The notes beneath the pieces are model-generated. The model had not been told where the DNA came from, did no database searches, and was given only the letters and a program-made list of their open reading frames with translations. From an uncultured Eubacteriales bacterium (GTDB lineage: Bacteria; Bacillota; Clostridia; Christensenellales; CAG-138), in contig URSN01000047.1 in the NCBI GenBank assembly GCA_900550525.1, positions 1 to 14,402 on the forward strand: DNA of 14,402 nucleotides, written 5' to 3'. Within the stretch, counting starts at the first letter, position 1, and every line of letters starts with the position of its first letter. Of the stretch, positions 7,778 through 14,276 are shown piece after piece. The position numbers and the translations under genes are program-made.

Positions 7778-7806
7778 ATTATACCAGTTCCTGCACGGGC
7801 TGTAAA
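7778..7806 (-). promoter_or_regulatory. Sigma-A promoter of the asp23-to-tlyA unit
   Basis: On the minus strand TTTACA (7801-7806) and TATAAT (7778-7783) are separated by exactly 17 bases. This matches consensus at 5 of 6 and 6 of 6 positions. It lies about 30 bases upstream of the asp23 start and just beyond the spoIIIAH stop, separating the sporulation operon from the housekeeping unit. Confidence 0.88.
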
Positions 7807-7819
7807 GCGAAAGCCGCGC

Positions 7820-7841
7820 AAAACCGCGCGCTACTGCGCGG
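7820..7841 (-). terminator. Weak terminator at the end of spoIIIAH
   Basis: Stem ccgcgc (7824-7829) with gcgcgg (7836-7841), six-base loop, then TTTT on the minus strand (7820-7823). The stem overlaps the spoIIIAH stop codon. The T run is short, so some readthrough into asp23 is likely. Confidence 0.45.
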
Positions 7842-8361
7842 TGGTGACCTTGACGTTTTCCGCCGGCTCGCCCGTCTCGCGGATGACGATATCGAGCACC
7901 TGGGCGACCTGCTCCTCCGAGAGCGACTCGGCCGAAAGGATGACGTTCACGGAGCCGGCGTGCAGCGTCACCGCCGCGTCGGCAAAACCCTTGGCCTTGA
8001 GCAGGCTCTCGACCGTCAGTTCCTTTTCCATGTTGTTCACGATGTCAAGCTTCTGCTGCTGCGCGTCGGAGAGCGTCTGCTGGTCCGCCCCCTGCTCGAT
8101 GATCGCATCGAGGTAATCGATCTCCTTTTCGCGCGTGGTGTCGCGGTCGGCGCGGAAAGCGGCAAAGAAGCCCTGCGCGCCGGATGCGCCGGCCGACACG
8201 GCGTCCTCGTCCTGCCCGGCGGCCTGCTGCCCCGCCTGCCCGTCCGCGCCCGCGCCGATGAGGATGTTGGCCGCGACCGCGCCGCACAGCAGCAAGCCCA
8301 CGCCCACCAGCGTCCAGACCTTCCTGTTCCACCGGATGTGGAACCCGCTCCATTTTTTCAT
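7831..8361 (-). CDS. spoIIIAH: Stage III sporulation protein AH
   Basis: 176-aa mother-cell membrane protein whose extracytoplasmic domain binds forespore SpoIIQ to form the intercellular channel during engulfment. An N-terminal cytoplasmic stretch with basic residues is followed by a transmembrane helix (about 16-36). A Gly/Ala/Gln-rich linker (about 37-60) leads to the ring-building YscJ/FliF-like domain (about 75-176) with EIDYLDAIIEQ, NNMEKELTVESLLKAKGF, VNVILSAESLSEEQVAQVLDIV and a C-terminal ENVKV strand. The ATG at 8361 follows GGAGG at normal spacing, 12 bases after spoIIIAG. Length is shorter than the B. subtilis protein (about 218 aa) but the domain is whole. Confidence 0.95.
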   Translation of the reverse strand: MKKWSGFHIRWNRKVWTLVGVGLLLCGAVAANILIGAGADGQAGQQAAGQDEDAVSAGASGAQGFFAAFRADRDTTREKEIDYLDAIIEQGADQQTLSDAQQQKLDIVNNMEKELTVESLLKAKGFADAAVTLHAGSVNVILSAESLSEEQVAQVLDIVIRETGEPAENVKVTTAQ

Positions 8362-8373
8362 TGCGATTCCTCC

Positions 8374-8997
8374 TTACTGATTTGGCTGCGCGCTCCGTTC
8401 AAACACCTCGATGCGCGAAAGCGGGATATCGAGCACCGCGCGCACGGCGCGCTGCAGGTCGAGCCGGACTTCGATATCCGCCGCGCCCTCGGCGACGACG
8501 ATCACCCCGCGCACGACGGGCTCGATCTCCTTGAGCACGATGGGCTCGTTCCCCCCGCTGCCGGAGACGGTCGCAGGCTCCGTGCTCTCGGTCGACTGCT
8601 GCGACGAGCTGCTGCGCGAACCCTCGCTCGTTTCCGAGCCGGTGCTGTTGACGTTTGTGGACATGGCGGGCACGATCTCCGGCCCGGAGTCGTAGGTGAT
8701 CATCACGTCCACCCGCCCGGCGCCGCGGATGCAGGAGAGCACCTGCTCGAGCCGCTCCTCCAGCTCCGCCGCCGCAAGCTCCCCCTGCGCGGCGGCCGGC
8801 TGCTCCCCCTGTGCGGCGGCCGGCGCGCCCTTTCCGGCCCCGCCGAGCAGGTACAGCGCCACGACCAGCAGCGCGACGCCGCCGTAAACGGCCAGCTCCA
8901 CGCGGCGGTCCGCGCGCATGCGCATGAGCAGCCGCCGCCAGAGAGCGGTTCCCTCCACCGGGCGCGCCGCCGCGCCCGCCTCCGCTTCCCGCTTCAT
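8374..8997 (-). CDS. spoIIIAG: Stage III sporulation protein AG
   Basis: 207-aa ring-forming component of the SpoIIIA channel. A basic cytoplasmic N-terminus precedes a transmembrane helix (about residues 33-51). A linker with a tandem PAAAQGE repeat follows, then a ring-building domain (ELEERLEQVLSCIRGAGRVDVMITYDSG, then IEPVVRGVIVVAEGAADIEVRLDLQRAVRAVL, ending in IEVFE). The two halves are split by a Ser/Thr-rich insertion, as in the family, where this part forms the large beta-barrel of the ring. Start: ATG 8997 has AAGGA five bases upstream. An in-frame ATG at 9063 would lie inside spoIIIAF and would add a poorly conserved stretch, so 8997 is preferred. Confidence 0.93.
   Translation of the reverse strand: MKREAEAGAAARPVEGTALWRRLLMRMRADRRVELAVYGGVALLVVALYLLGGAGKGAPAAAQGEQPAAAQGELAAAELEERLEQVLSCIRGAGRVDVMITYDSGPEIVPAMSTNVNSTGSETSEGSRSSSSQQSTESTEPATVSGSGGNEPIVLKEIEPVVRGVIVVAEGAADIEVRLDLQRAVRAVLDIPLSRIEVFERSAQPNQ
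8778..8825 (-). repeat. 24-bp tandem duplication in the spoIIIAG linker
   Basis: Two adjacent 24-base units (8778-8801 and 8802-8825) differ at one or two positions. They encode the repeated PAAAQGE segment just after the transmembrane helix of SpoIIIAG. The reading frame is kept. Confidence 0.85.
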
Positions 8998-9011
8998 ACC
9001 CGTCCTTTCCG

Positions 9012-9034
9012 GCCCCCGCCGCACAGGCGGGGGC
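9012..9034 (-). other. Stem-loop between spoIIIAF and spoIIIAG
   Basis: Perfect 9-bp stem (gcccccgcc 9012-9020, ggcgggggc 9026-9034) with loop gcaca. It fills the gap between the spoIIIAF stop and the spoIIIAG ribosome site. The minus strand has no T run after it, so it probably acts in mRNA stability or translation rather than termination. Inferred role only. Confidence 0.6.
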
Positions 9035-9050
9035 GCCGTCTTTTCAAAAC

Positions 9051-9230
9051 TTATACGCCCCATGCGTCAAATATGCCCATGATCTGCGCGGCGGCGGCGG
9101 ATGCAAACGCAATCCCGACGGCCGTCGCCGCCGCGCCGCGCAGCGCGCCCTCCGGCACGAGCAGCTCCGCCGCGCCGGCCAGCAGCGCCATGACCGCCAG
9201 GCGGATGAACAGCGCGGCAAACCATTCCAT
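9051..9230 (-). CDS. spoIIIAF: Stage III sporulation protein AF, membrane domain only
   Basis: 59-aa protein, far shorter than the usual about 170-210 aa. It reads MEWFAALFIRLAVMALLAGA, then ELLVPEGALRGAAATAVGIA, then an Ala-rich helix ending MGIFDAWGV and TAA. This matches the two-helix N-terminal part of SpoIIIAF: helix one, a short LL-P turn, helix two. The C-terminal soluble domain is absent, and only 53 bases separate the stop from spoIIIAG, so it cannot be encoded in another frame nearby. AAGGAGG lies eight bases before the ATG, 30 bases after spoIIIAE. Position in the operon and helix pattern support the identity; no longer sequence similarity can be claimed. Whether it is a natural minimal form or a decayed gene is open. 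Confidence 0.78.
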   Translation of the reverse strand: MEWFAALFIRLAVMALLAGAAELLVPEGALRGAAATAVGIAFASAAAAQIMGIFDAWGV

Positions 9231-9260
9231 ACAGCGCCCCTCCTTCCCGTGCGCGCGCCC

Positions 9261-10529
9261 TCAGGCGACCATGGCAAGCCCCGTCAGCCCCGTCATCAGG
9301 GCGACGGTTACAAGAAACATCAGCGCCACGGCGAGCGTGGCGGCAAAGAGGAACGAGAGCATATCCGCCGCCGCGGAGAACATCGCCGGCAGCTGCGCGC
9401 CGGAGAGCGGCTCGGCCAGCGCCGCCGCCGCGCGCAACAGCAGCATCTGCACCGCAAGGCGCATGAGCGGCAGCAGCACGACCGACAGCGTCAGCAAAAT
9501 GGCCGCAAGCCCGGCCGCGTTCTTGACCAGCAGCGCGCAGCCGAGCATGGTGTCCATCGTGCCGGACACCATGCCGCCGACCATCGGCACCAGGCTCGAC
9601 GCGGCGTACTTGGCCGTGCGGATGGCCACGCCGTCGTAGGCGGCGGCCGCCATGCCGCGCACGGCGGTCGCGCCCAGGTACAGGGCGGACACCGCGCCGA
9701 TGAGCCATTTGGCGAGGCGCTTGAGCAGCCCCGCCGTCTCGCCCATGCGCACGCGCGCGCTCAGCGCGCCGACGAGCCCCATCACCCCGCCCGCCACGGC
9801 CAGTGGCACCACCGCGCCGCGCATGGCGCCCGTGACCGTGCCGCACAGCGCCGTCATGGCCGGCTGGAACACGCCTGCGGACGCGACGCCGCCCACCGCG
9901 GTGAGCAGCAGCGTCAGCGCCGGCAGCGCCAGCTCCATGAACGCGGCGAGCGTATCCATGCACGAGAGCACGAGCGTTACCGGCGAAAGCGACGCGGCGA
10001 GCACGGCCGAGAGCGAAAAGCAGCGGCAGACAAAGCCCGCCGCGTCCTGCACGCCGGCCTCGCGCCCGGCCGTGAGCGCCTGCACCAGCGCCGTGAGGAA
10101 CGCGAGCCCCAGCAGCGTGAGCAGCAGCCCGGCCGAGGCGCGCGCCTGGCCGAGCAGCACCCCGCCGAGCTGGCGCAGCAGCGCGTCCGGCGCGCCGTCC
10201 TTGCCGCCGGAGGCCCATTCCCCCACGAGCGTCTCGAGATCCGCGTCCGCCCAGAGCGCGCGCACATCCTGCGGCAGCGACGCAAGGAATGCCTGCCAGG
10301 CGGCAAGATCCAGTTCGCCCAGCCAGGCGTTCACCCCGTCCTCGATGGACAGGTCGCCCTCCTCCGCAGCCGCGCCCGGATCGCCCGTCCCCAGGCCGGA
10401 CTCCGCCGTGACGCCGATCTCCGCCGCCTCCCCGCCGGTCCCGTCCGCAGCCGCGCCCGCCAGCGCCGCGCCGGGCGGCAGGCACAGCAGCAGACGACGC
10501 AGCAGGACCAGCGGCGCGCGCCGCCTCAC
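9261..10529 (-). CDS. spoIIIAE: Stage III sporulation protein AE
   Basis: 422-aa polytopic membrane protein of the SpoIIIA complex. A cleavable signal peptide is likely (about residues 1-28: basic start, Leu-rich core, ALAGAAA). An acidic extracytoplasmic segment (about 30-110) precedes at least seven hydrophobic segments from residue 119 onward. The conserved RTAKYAASSLVPMVGGMVSG region (304-323) is present, with GTMDTMLGC just after. The start is GTG at 10529, overlapping the spoIIIAD stop as GTGA. No good ribosome site is visible, so initiation probably depends on coupling to spoIIIAD translation. Length is close to the B. subtilis protein (about 399 aa). Confidence 0.94.
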   Translation of the reverse strand: MRRRAPLVLLRRLLLCLPPGAALAGAAADGTGGEAAEIGVTAESGLGTGDPGAAAEEGDLSIEDGVNAWLGELDLAAWQAFLASLPQDVRALWADADLETLVGEWASGGKDGAPDALLRQLGGVLLGQARASAGLLLTLLGLAFLTALVQALTAGREAGVQDAAGFVCRCFSLSAVLAASLSPVTLVLSCMDTLAAFMELALPALTLLLTAVGGVASAGVFQPAMTALCGTVTGAMRGAVVPLAVAGGVMGLVGALSARVRMGETAGLLKRLAKWLIGAVSALYLGATAVRGMAAAAYDGVAIRTAKYAASSLVPMVGGMVSGTMDTMLGCALLVKNAAGLAAILLTLSVVLLPLMRLAVQMLLLRAAAALAEPLSGAQLPAMFSAAADMLSFLFAATLAVALMFLVTVALMTGLTGLAMVA

Positions 10530-10924
10530 GGCGCGGCGCGGCGCAGCAGCTCCGCCGCGGAGGCGAGCATGGCGACGGCCGCCGGCAGCGCCGCCGCGAG
10601 CACGAGCACGCGCCCGGCCAGCTCCACCTTGGCCGCCGCGGCCGATTCGCCCGCGTCCCGGCAGATCTGCACGCCGAACTGCGCAAGGTAGGCGATGCCT
10701 ATGATCTTGAGCAGCACGCCCAGATAGCCCTCGTCCACGCCGTACTGCCGCGCCGCGGCGCGCAGCGCATCGATCACGCCCGTCAGCTCGCCCACAACGC
10801 TCAGCAGCACGGCGATGCCCGTTGCAACGCCGATGAGCAGCGCAAGCTCCGGGCGGAAGCTGCGCACGGTGAGCGCAAGCGTCACGCCCAGCACCGCAAG
10901 GCCGACGATGGTGAAGATGCGCAA
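10526..10924 (-). CDS. spoIIIAD: Stage III sporulation protein AD
   Basis: 132-aa membrane protein of the SpoIIIA complex, paralogous to SpoIIIAC. Hydrophobic segments cover about residues 3-18, 25-45 and 100-125. The family stretch YLGVLLKIIGIAYLAQFGVQ followed by ICRDAGESAAAAKVELAGRV is unmistakable (B. subtilis: TILKIIGIAYIAEFG, CxDAGQ, KIELAGK). There is no ATG. Two TTG codons are possible, at 10930 and 10924. GGAGG at 10934-10938 is three bases from the first and nine from the second, so 10924 is chosen. The end overlaps the GTG of spoIIIAE. Confidence 0.92.
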   Translation of the reverse strand: MRIFTIVGLAVLGVTLALTVRSFRPELALLIGVATGIAVLLSVVGELTGVIDALRAAARQYGVDEGYLGVLLKIIGIAYLAQFGVQICRDAGESAAAAKVELAGRVLVLAAALPAAVAMLASAAELLRRAAP

Positions 10925-10964
10925 GCCCAACCCCCTCCCTTCGGGGCGCGCCGCACGGGCGGCG

Positions 10965-11162
10965 TCAGTACAGGTGGAACGTCTGGCGCACGGTGCTGAG
11001 CAGCTCCTCCACCATATCGAGCATCATGAGCAGGCCGATGATCAGCCCGGCGATGGCCGCGATGGTGGCCAGCTCGTCGCGCCCGCTCTGCTTGAGCAGC
11101 TGCGTCACGATGGCCGCGATCACGCCGACGCCCGCGATCTTGAACAGGATCTCCACATCCAT
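10965..11162 (-). CDS. spoIIIAC: Stage III sporulation protein AC
   Basis: 65-aa two-helix membrane protein of the SpoIIIA complex. The N-terminus MDVEILFKIAGVGVIAAIVT matches the family pattern (B. subtilis VNVIFQIAGVGIV), followed by a QSGRDELA turn and a second helix AAIAGLIIGLLMMLDMVEEL. Length equals the family's 65-68 aa. GAGG precedes the ATG, which lies ten bases after spoIIIAB. Confidence 0.95.
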   Translation of the reverse strand: MDVEILFKIAGVGVIAAIVTQLLKQSGRDELATIAAIAGLIIGLLMMLDMVEELLSTVRQTFHLY

Positions 11163-11172
11163 ACGCACCTCG

Positions 11173-11688
11173 TCACAGCAGCAGCAGCGCGACGGCCGCG
11201 CCGCAGAGCGCGCCCATCGCGCGGCAGACGCGCCCCCGGCTGCCGTACGCCGCGTCCGCCTCCTCCCGCCGGCGCTCCAGCTGCGCAAGCGCCAGCTCCG
11301 CGTTGCGCTTTTCGCCCTCCATCCCGGCCGCGCCGAGCGACTCCATGAACGCGCGCAGCACCGCCCGGTCGCCCGGGTGCAGCGCGGCGAACGCGCCCCC
11401 GCGCAGCAGCGCCCATTCCTCCGCCTGGGCCCAGGCGGCGGCGGGCGGCTCCCCCTTTTCCAGCGCCGCGCCAAACGCGCCGAACACGGGCGCGGCCGCG
11501 CCGCCGGCGCACGCGGCCGCCATGCGGGCAAGCGGCCGGCGCTCGTACTCCATGTGCATCAGCAGCCGCTTCACCGCGGCGATCAGCTCGGCGAGCAGGT
11601 CGCGCCGCTGCCGCAGCCGCCGCTCGGCGTCCCTGCCCAGCAGCACGCCGCACAGGAACACCGCCGTCACAAGGAACGCCCGCAGCAT
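11173..11688 (-). CDS. spoIIIAB: Stage III sporulation protein AB
   Basis: 171-aa protein, the same length as B. subtilis SpoIIIAB. An N-terminal hydrophobic segment (about 1-18) and a C-terminal one (about 153-171) flank a helical middle with RRDLLAELIAAVKRLLMHMEYERRPL, AWAQAEEWALLRGG and SLGAAGMEGEKRNAELALAQLERRREEA. This matches the family's GF-like type II secretion fold (two TMs around helical bundles). It is thought to work with the SpoIIIAA ATPase. The ATG at 11688 has GGAGG seven bases upstream and overlaps the end of spoIIIAA by 22 bases. Confidence 0.94.
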   Translation of the reverse strand: MLRAFLVTAVFLCGVLLGRDAERRLRQRRDLLAELIAAVKRLLMHMEYERRPLARMAAACAGGAAAPVFGAFGAALEKGEPPAAAWAQAEEWALLRGGAFAALHPGDRAVLRAFMESLGAAGMEGEKRNAELALAQLERRREEADAAYGSRGRVCRAMGALCGAAVALLLL

Positions 11689-12631
11689 GGCGCAGCCTCC
11701 GCGGCGAGCTGGCGCAGCTCCCCGTCGAACACCCCCTCGACCGTGCCCACGCCCCTGCTGCGGCCCAGCAGTACGTACCGGTCGAACAGGCGCGCGCGCA
11801 GCAGCGCGCGCAGCGGCGGGCGCGCTAGGAGCGTCTGCGGCTCGCCCGCATGCACGCCCGCCAGCAGCCGCACGCCGCAGGCGGCCGCCTCCTGCGCCGC
11901 CTCCACGTCCGCCGCGGTGCTCAGCTCGTCGGCCACGAGCACCTCCGGCGACATGGCCGTGACCAGCAGGCGCATGCCGGCGGCCTTTGCGCAGCCGCTG
12001 AGCACGTCCGTGCGCGGCCCGAGGTCGAACTGCGGCACGCCGCGCAGGCTCCCCGCCAGCTCAAAGCGCGTGTCCACCACGCCCACGCGGCACGGGCGCA
12101 CGCCCGCCGCGCCCGTGGCGCACAGGCGCGCCAGGTCGCGCAGCAGCGTCGTCTTGCCGCAGCCCGGCGCGGAGAGCACGAGCGTGGAGCGCGGCAGTCC
12201 CGCCCCGTCGGCCAGCAGCGGCAGCACCGGCAGCGCGGCCCCCTCCACCGCGCGGCTGATGCGGAAGTTGAGCGAGGTCACGTCCGTCAGGCGCGCCGGC
12301 ACACCGTCGTGCCCCACCGCCCGGCCGCACACGCCCACGCGGTAGCCGCCCGGCAGGGTGACAAAGCCGCTTTGAGCTCCTCCTCCCATGCGTAGAGCGA
12401 CTGCTCGCACACGCGCGAGAGCGTATCCGCACAGTCCTGCGCGCTCACGGCCGGGCGGCCGCCCACGGCGTAGATGAGCCGCTCGCAGCCGGTAAAGCAC
12501 AGCTGCAGCGGCTGCCCGGCGCGCAGGCGGATCTCCTCCAGCGGCGCGTCCTCGTCCACGGAGGCGAGCATCTCCCGCACGCGCGGCGGCAGGTACGGGC
12601 CAAGGTCGCCCTTCCAGCTTCGTGGCTGCAT
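11667..12631 (-). pseudogene. spoIIIAA: Stage III sporulation protein AA ATPase, frameshifted
   Basis: SpoIIIAA is the secretion-type ATPase of the SpoIIIA complex. Two overlapping frames together make a normal-length protein (about 321 aa; B. subtilis 307). From ATG 12631 (AAGGAG 11 bases upstream) frame one encodes LPPRVREMLASV, LEEIRLRAGQPLQL and SLYAWEEELK (residues 1-87), then runs to a stop near 12287. Frame two continues exactly where the family expects: SGFVTLPGGYRVGVCGRAV, SLNFRISR, Walker A-like SAPGCGKTT, VDTRFE, and Walker B region MSPEVLVADEL, ending at 11667. The join needs one extra base at the AAA of 12371-12373 (AAA to AAAA gives ..ELKSGFVT..). This is a one-base deletion in a homopolymer, either real or an assembly error. 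Confidence 0.85.
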
Positions 12632-12695
12632 CCGTCCATCAGCTCCTTTCTCCTTGCAGAACGCGCCGCCCCCCGGCAACATGTCCTTACCCCTC

Positions 12696-12724
12696 ACTAT
12701 ATGTAGGCAAAACGGCGTATATTT
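12696..12724 (-). promoter_or_regulatory. Putative sigma-E promoter of the spoIIIA operon
   Basis: On the minus strand AAATATA (12718-12724) and CATATAGT (12696-12703) are separated by 14 bases. These match the sigma-E pattern KMATATT-N14-CATACAMT at 5 of 7 and 6 of 8 positions. It lies about 65 bases before the spoIIIAA ATG, in the only AT-rich part of the region. spoIIIA operons are known to be read by sigma-E in the mother cell. Confidence 0.6.
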
Positions 12725-12727
12725 CAC

Positions 12728-12756
12728 TTGTGCAAAAAGAGAAACCGGGGTACAAT
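12728..12756 (+). promoter_or_regulatory. Putative sigma-A promoter of the methyltransferase gene
   Basis: TTGTGC (12728-12733), 17-base spacer, TACAAT (12751-12756): 3 of 6 and 5 of 6 consensus matches. It is about 71 bases upstream of the methyltransferase ATG and back-to-back with the sigma-E-like promoter facing the other way. Confidence 0.6.
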
Positions 12757-12827
12757 AATCATATATCCGCATCATCGGCGCAGATCCAGGCCAAACCGCA
12801 CGAGAGGACCCGAAACGGAGGAACAGC

Positions 12828-14021
12828 ATGCGCATCCGCTGCACGGAGGAACTGCACGACCACGGCGGCCCCGGCCGCTTCCTGCTCGCGCGCGCGGAGG
12901 ACGCGCTTGACGGCCTGCTGGCCGAATACGAGGGGCGCGCGACGCTCATCTACCTCGATCCCCCGTCCGGCGCGGGCGATACGTTCCACCTGTGCCTGGG
13001 CAGGGGGCAAAAGCCGCTCGCGCTGCCCGTGTCCGACGACCGGCTGGACGAGGCGGCCTGCCTCGCCTGGATGCGCGTTGTGCTCGCCGGCTGCCGCCGC
13101 CTGCTCGCGCCGGACGGCAGCCTGTACCTGCACACCGACTGCCGCATGAGCGCCCGGATGCGCCTGCTGCTGGACGAGGTCTTCGGCCGCTCCCACTTCA
13201 TGAACGAGATCGTCTGGTGCTATAAGACCGGCGGGCGCACCACGCGCCGCTTCCCGCGCAAGCACGACACCATCCTCTTCTACCGCAGGAGCGCGCGCGT
13301 CTATTTCAACATCGACGCCGTCGGCACGCCGCGCGGCCCCGAACGGCGCAACCACATGAAGCGCTTTGTGGATGAGAGCGGGCGCGTGTGCTTCTCCATC
13401 CGCTCCGGCGGGAAGCTGTATACCTATTACGAGGACTCGCCCGTCTATCCGACGGATGTGTGGACCGACATCGATCACCTCCAGCAGCGCGACCGCGAGC
13501 GCGTGGGCTACGCCACGCAAAAGCCCGAGGCGCTGCTGCGGCGCATCGTGCTCGCCTCGAGCCGGCCGGGCGACCTGGTGATGGACCTGTTCTCCGGCAG
13601 CGGCACGACCGCCGCCGTGGCCGCCGCGCTGGGCCGCCGCTTCGTGGCGGCGGACGCCTCGCCGTTTGCGCTGTATACGCTGCGCGCCCGGCTGCTCCGC
13701 CAGAGCAGCACGCGCTCGCTGCTCTCTGGCGACCATGCGCTGCGCCTTTGCTACCCGGCGGACGATACGCCGGCCGAGATCGACTGCGCGCTCGCGCGCG
13801 AGCGCGGGCGCTGCGCCGTCCGCCTCACGGACGCCCGCTTTGCCGGCGGAAAGGCCCCGCTCGTCTACGCGGCGCTCGGCGTTGCGGAGGGGGAGCGGTT
13901 CCTGCCGCGCGCGGCCGACTGCGCGCCGCAGCTGCCGCTGCGCCTTGAGATGCCGGAGGCGGCGGAACCGGTGCTGCACATTTGCGACGCCTATGGGCGG
14001 CAGGCGTTCTTGCGCCTGTAA
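12828..14021 (+). CDS. Beta-class DNA (N6-adenine/N4-cytosine) methyltransferase
   Basis: 397-aa SAM-dependent DNA methyltransferase with motif IV before motif I, the beta-class order. Motif IV is LIYLDPPS (40-47), followed by LAPDGSLYLHTD, MNEIVWCYKTGGRTTRRFPR and KHDTILFY (a typical region of this family). GYATQKPEALLRRIV (228-241) and the SAM-binding DLFSGSGTT (253-261) follow. About 100 residues come after motif I and have no recognised domain. Motif IV carries Ser where Tyr or Phe normally stacks on the flipped base. The ATG has GGAGG six bases upstream. No restriction enzyme gene is next to it, so it looks like an orphan enzyme. Target site unknown. It is not a CamA-type enzyme, which has NPPY and is gamma-class. 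Confidence 0.88.
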   Translation: MRIRCTEELHDHGGPGRFLLARAEDALDGLLAEYEGRATLIYLDPPSGAGDTFHLCLGRGQKPLALPVSDDRLDEAACLAWMRVVLAGCRRLLAPDGSLYLHTDCRMSARMRLLLDEVFGRSHFMNEIVWCYKTGGRTTRRFPRKHDTILFYRRSARVYFNIDAVGTPRGPERRNHMKRFVDESGRVCFSIRSGGKLYTYYEDSPVYPTDVWTDIDHLQQRDRERVGYATQKPEALLRRIVLASSRPGDLVMDLFSGSGTTAAVAAALGRRFVAADASPFALYTLRARLLRQSSTRSLLSGDHALRLCYPADDTPAEIDCALARERGRCAVRLTDARFAGGKAPLVYAALGVAEGERFLPRAADCAPQLPLRLEMPEAAEPVLHICDAYGRQAFLRL

Positions 14022-14097
14022 GGCGGCCGCGCAGCGCGCGTTTCGGGCGCGTTTCGTTTTGGCATCGCCGGGCGGGTTCAGCCCCGGACACGTTACA

Positions 14098-14131
14098 GGG
14101 CCTGCGGCGCTCCTGCCGCAGGCCCCGTTTT
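14098..14131 (+). terminator. Rho-independent terminator of the methyltransferase gene
   Basis: Perfect 11-bp stem (gggcctgcggc 14098-14108, gccgcaggccc 14115-14125), six-base loop, then cgttttct. It lies 76 bases after the methyltransferase stop. Confidence 0.88.
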
Positions 14132-14148
14132 CTATGGCGCCGCTTCCC

Positions 14149-14193
14149 AAAAAAACACAGGGCGCGCTGCGCGCCGAACGCGCGCTACGCGCC
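14149..14193 (-). terminator. Putative terminator of the partial minus-strand gene
   Basis: On the minus strand a GC-rich inverted repeat (core ggcgcg 14161-14166 with cgcgcc 14170-14175; a longer alternative pairing reaches 14193) is followed after five bases by seven T (14149-14155). It faces the methyltransferase terminator, so the two convergent units are each closed. Confidence 0.55.
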
Positions 14194-14276
14194 GCTCCCC
14201 GTATCATCCGCCCCGGGCCGCGCGGGCCGTTTGCCGCGCCGGCCGCCTTGCCCGGGAAATGTGCGCCGCGCCCGCC

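Noticed and set aside
9011..9045. Plus-strand terminator (hairpin followed by gtcttttc)
   Set aside because: No plus-strand gene or promoter lies upstream; all genes here are on the minus strand.
8998..9063. Upstream ATG at 9063 as the spoIIIAG start
   Set aside because: It overlaps spoIIIAF, adds a Pro/Arg-rich stretch and has no ribosome site; ATG 8997 has AAGGA at suitable distance.
12365..12395. Programmed -1 frameshifting to make full-length SpoIIIAA
   Set aside because: An upstream SD-like GGAGGAGG exists, but CTCAAAG is not a standard slippery site and spoIIIAA homologues are not known to use frameshifting; a lost A in a homopolymer is simpler.
12828..14021. CamA-type sporulation methyltransferase
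   Set aside because: CamA is larger, gamma-class and has NPPY; this enzyme has beta-class order and DPPS.
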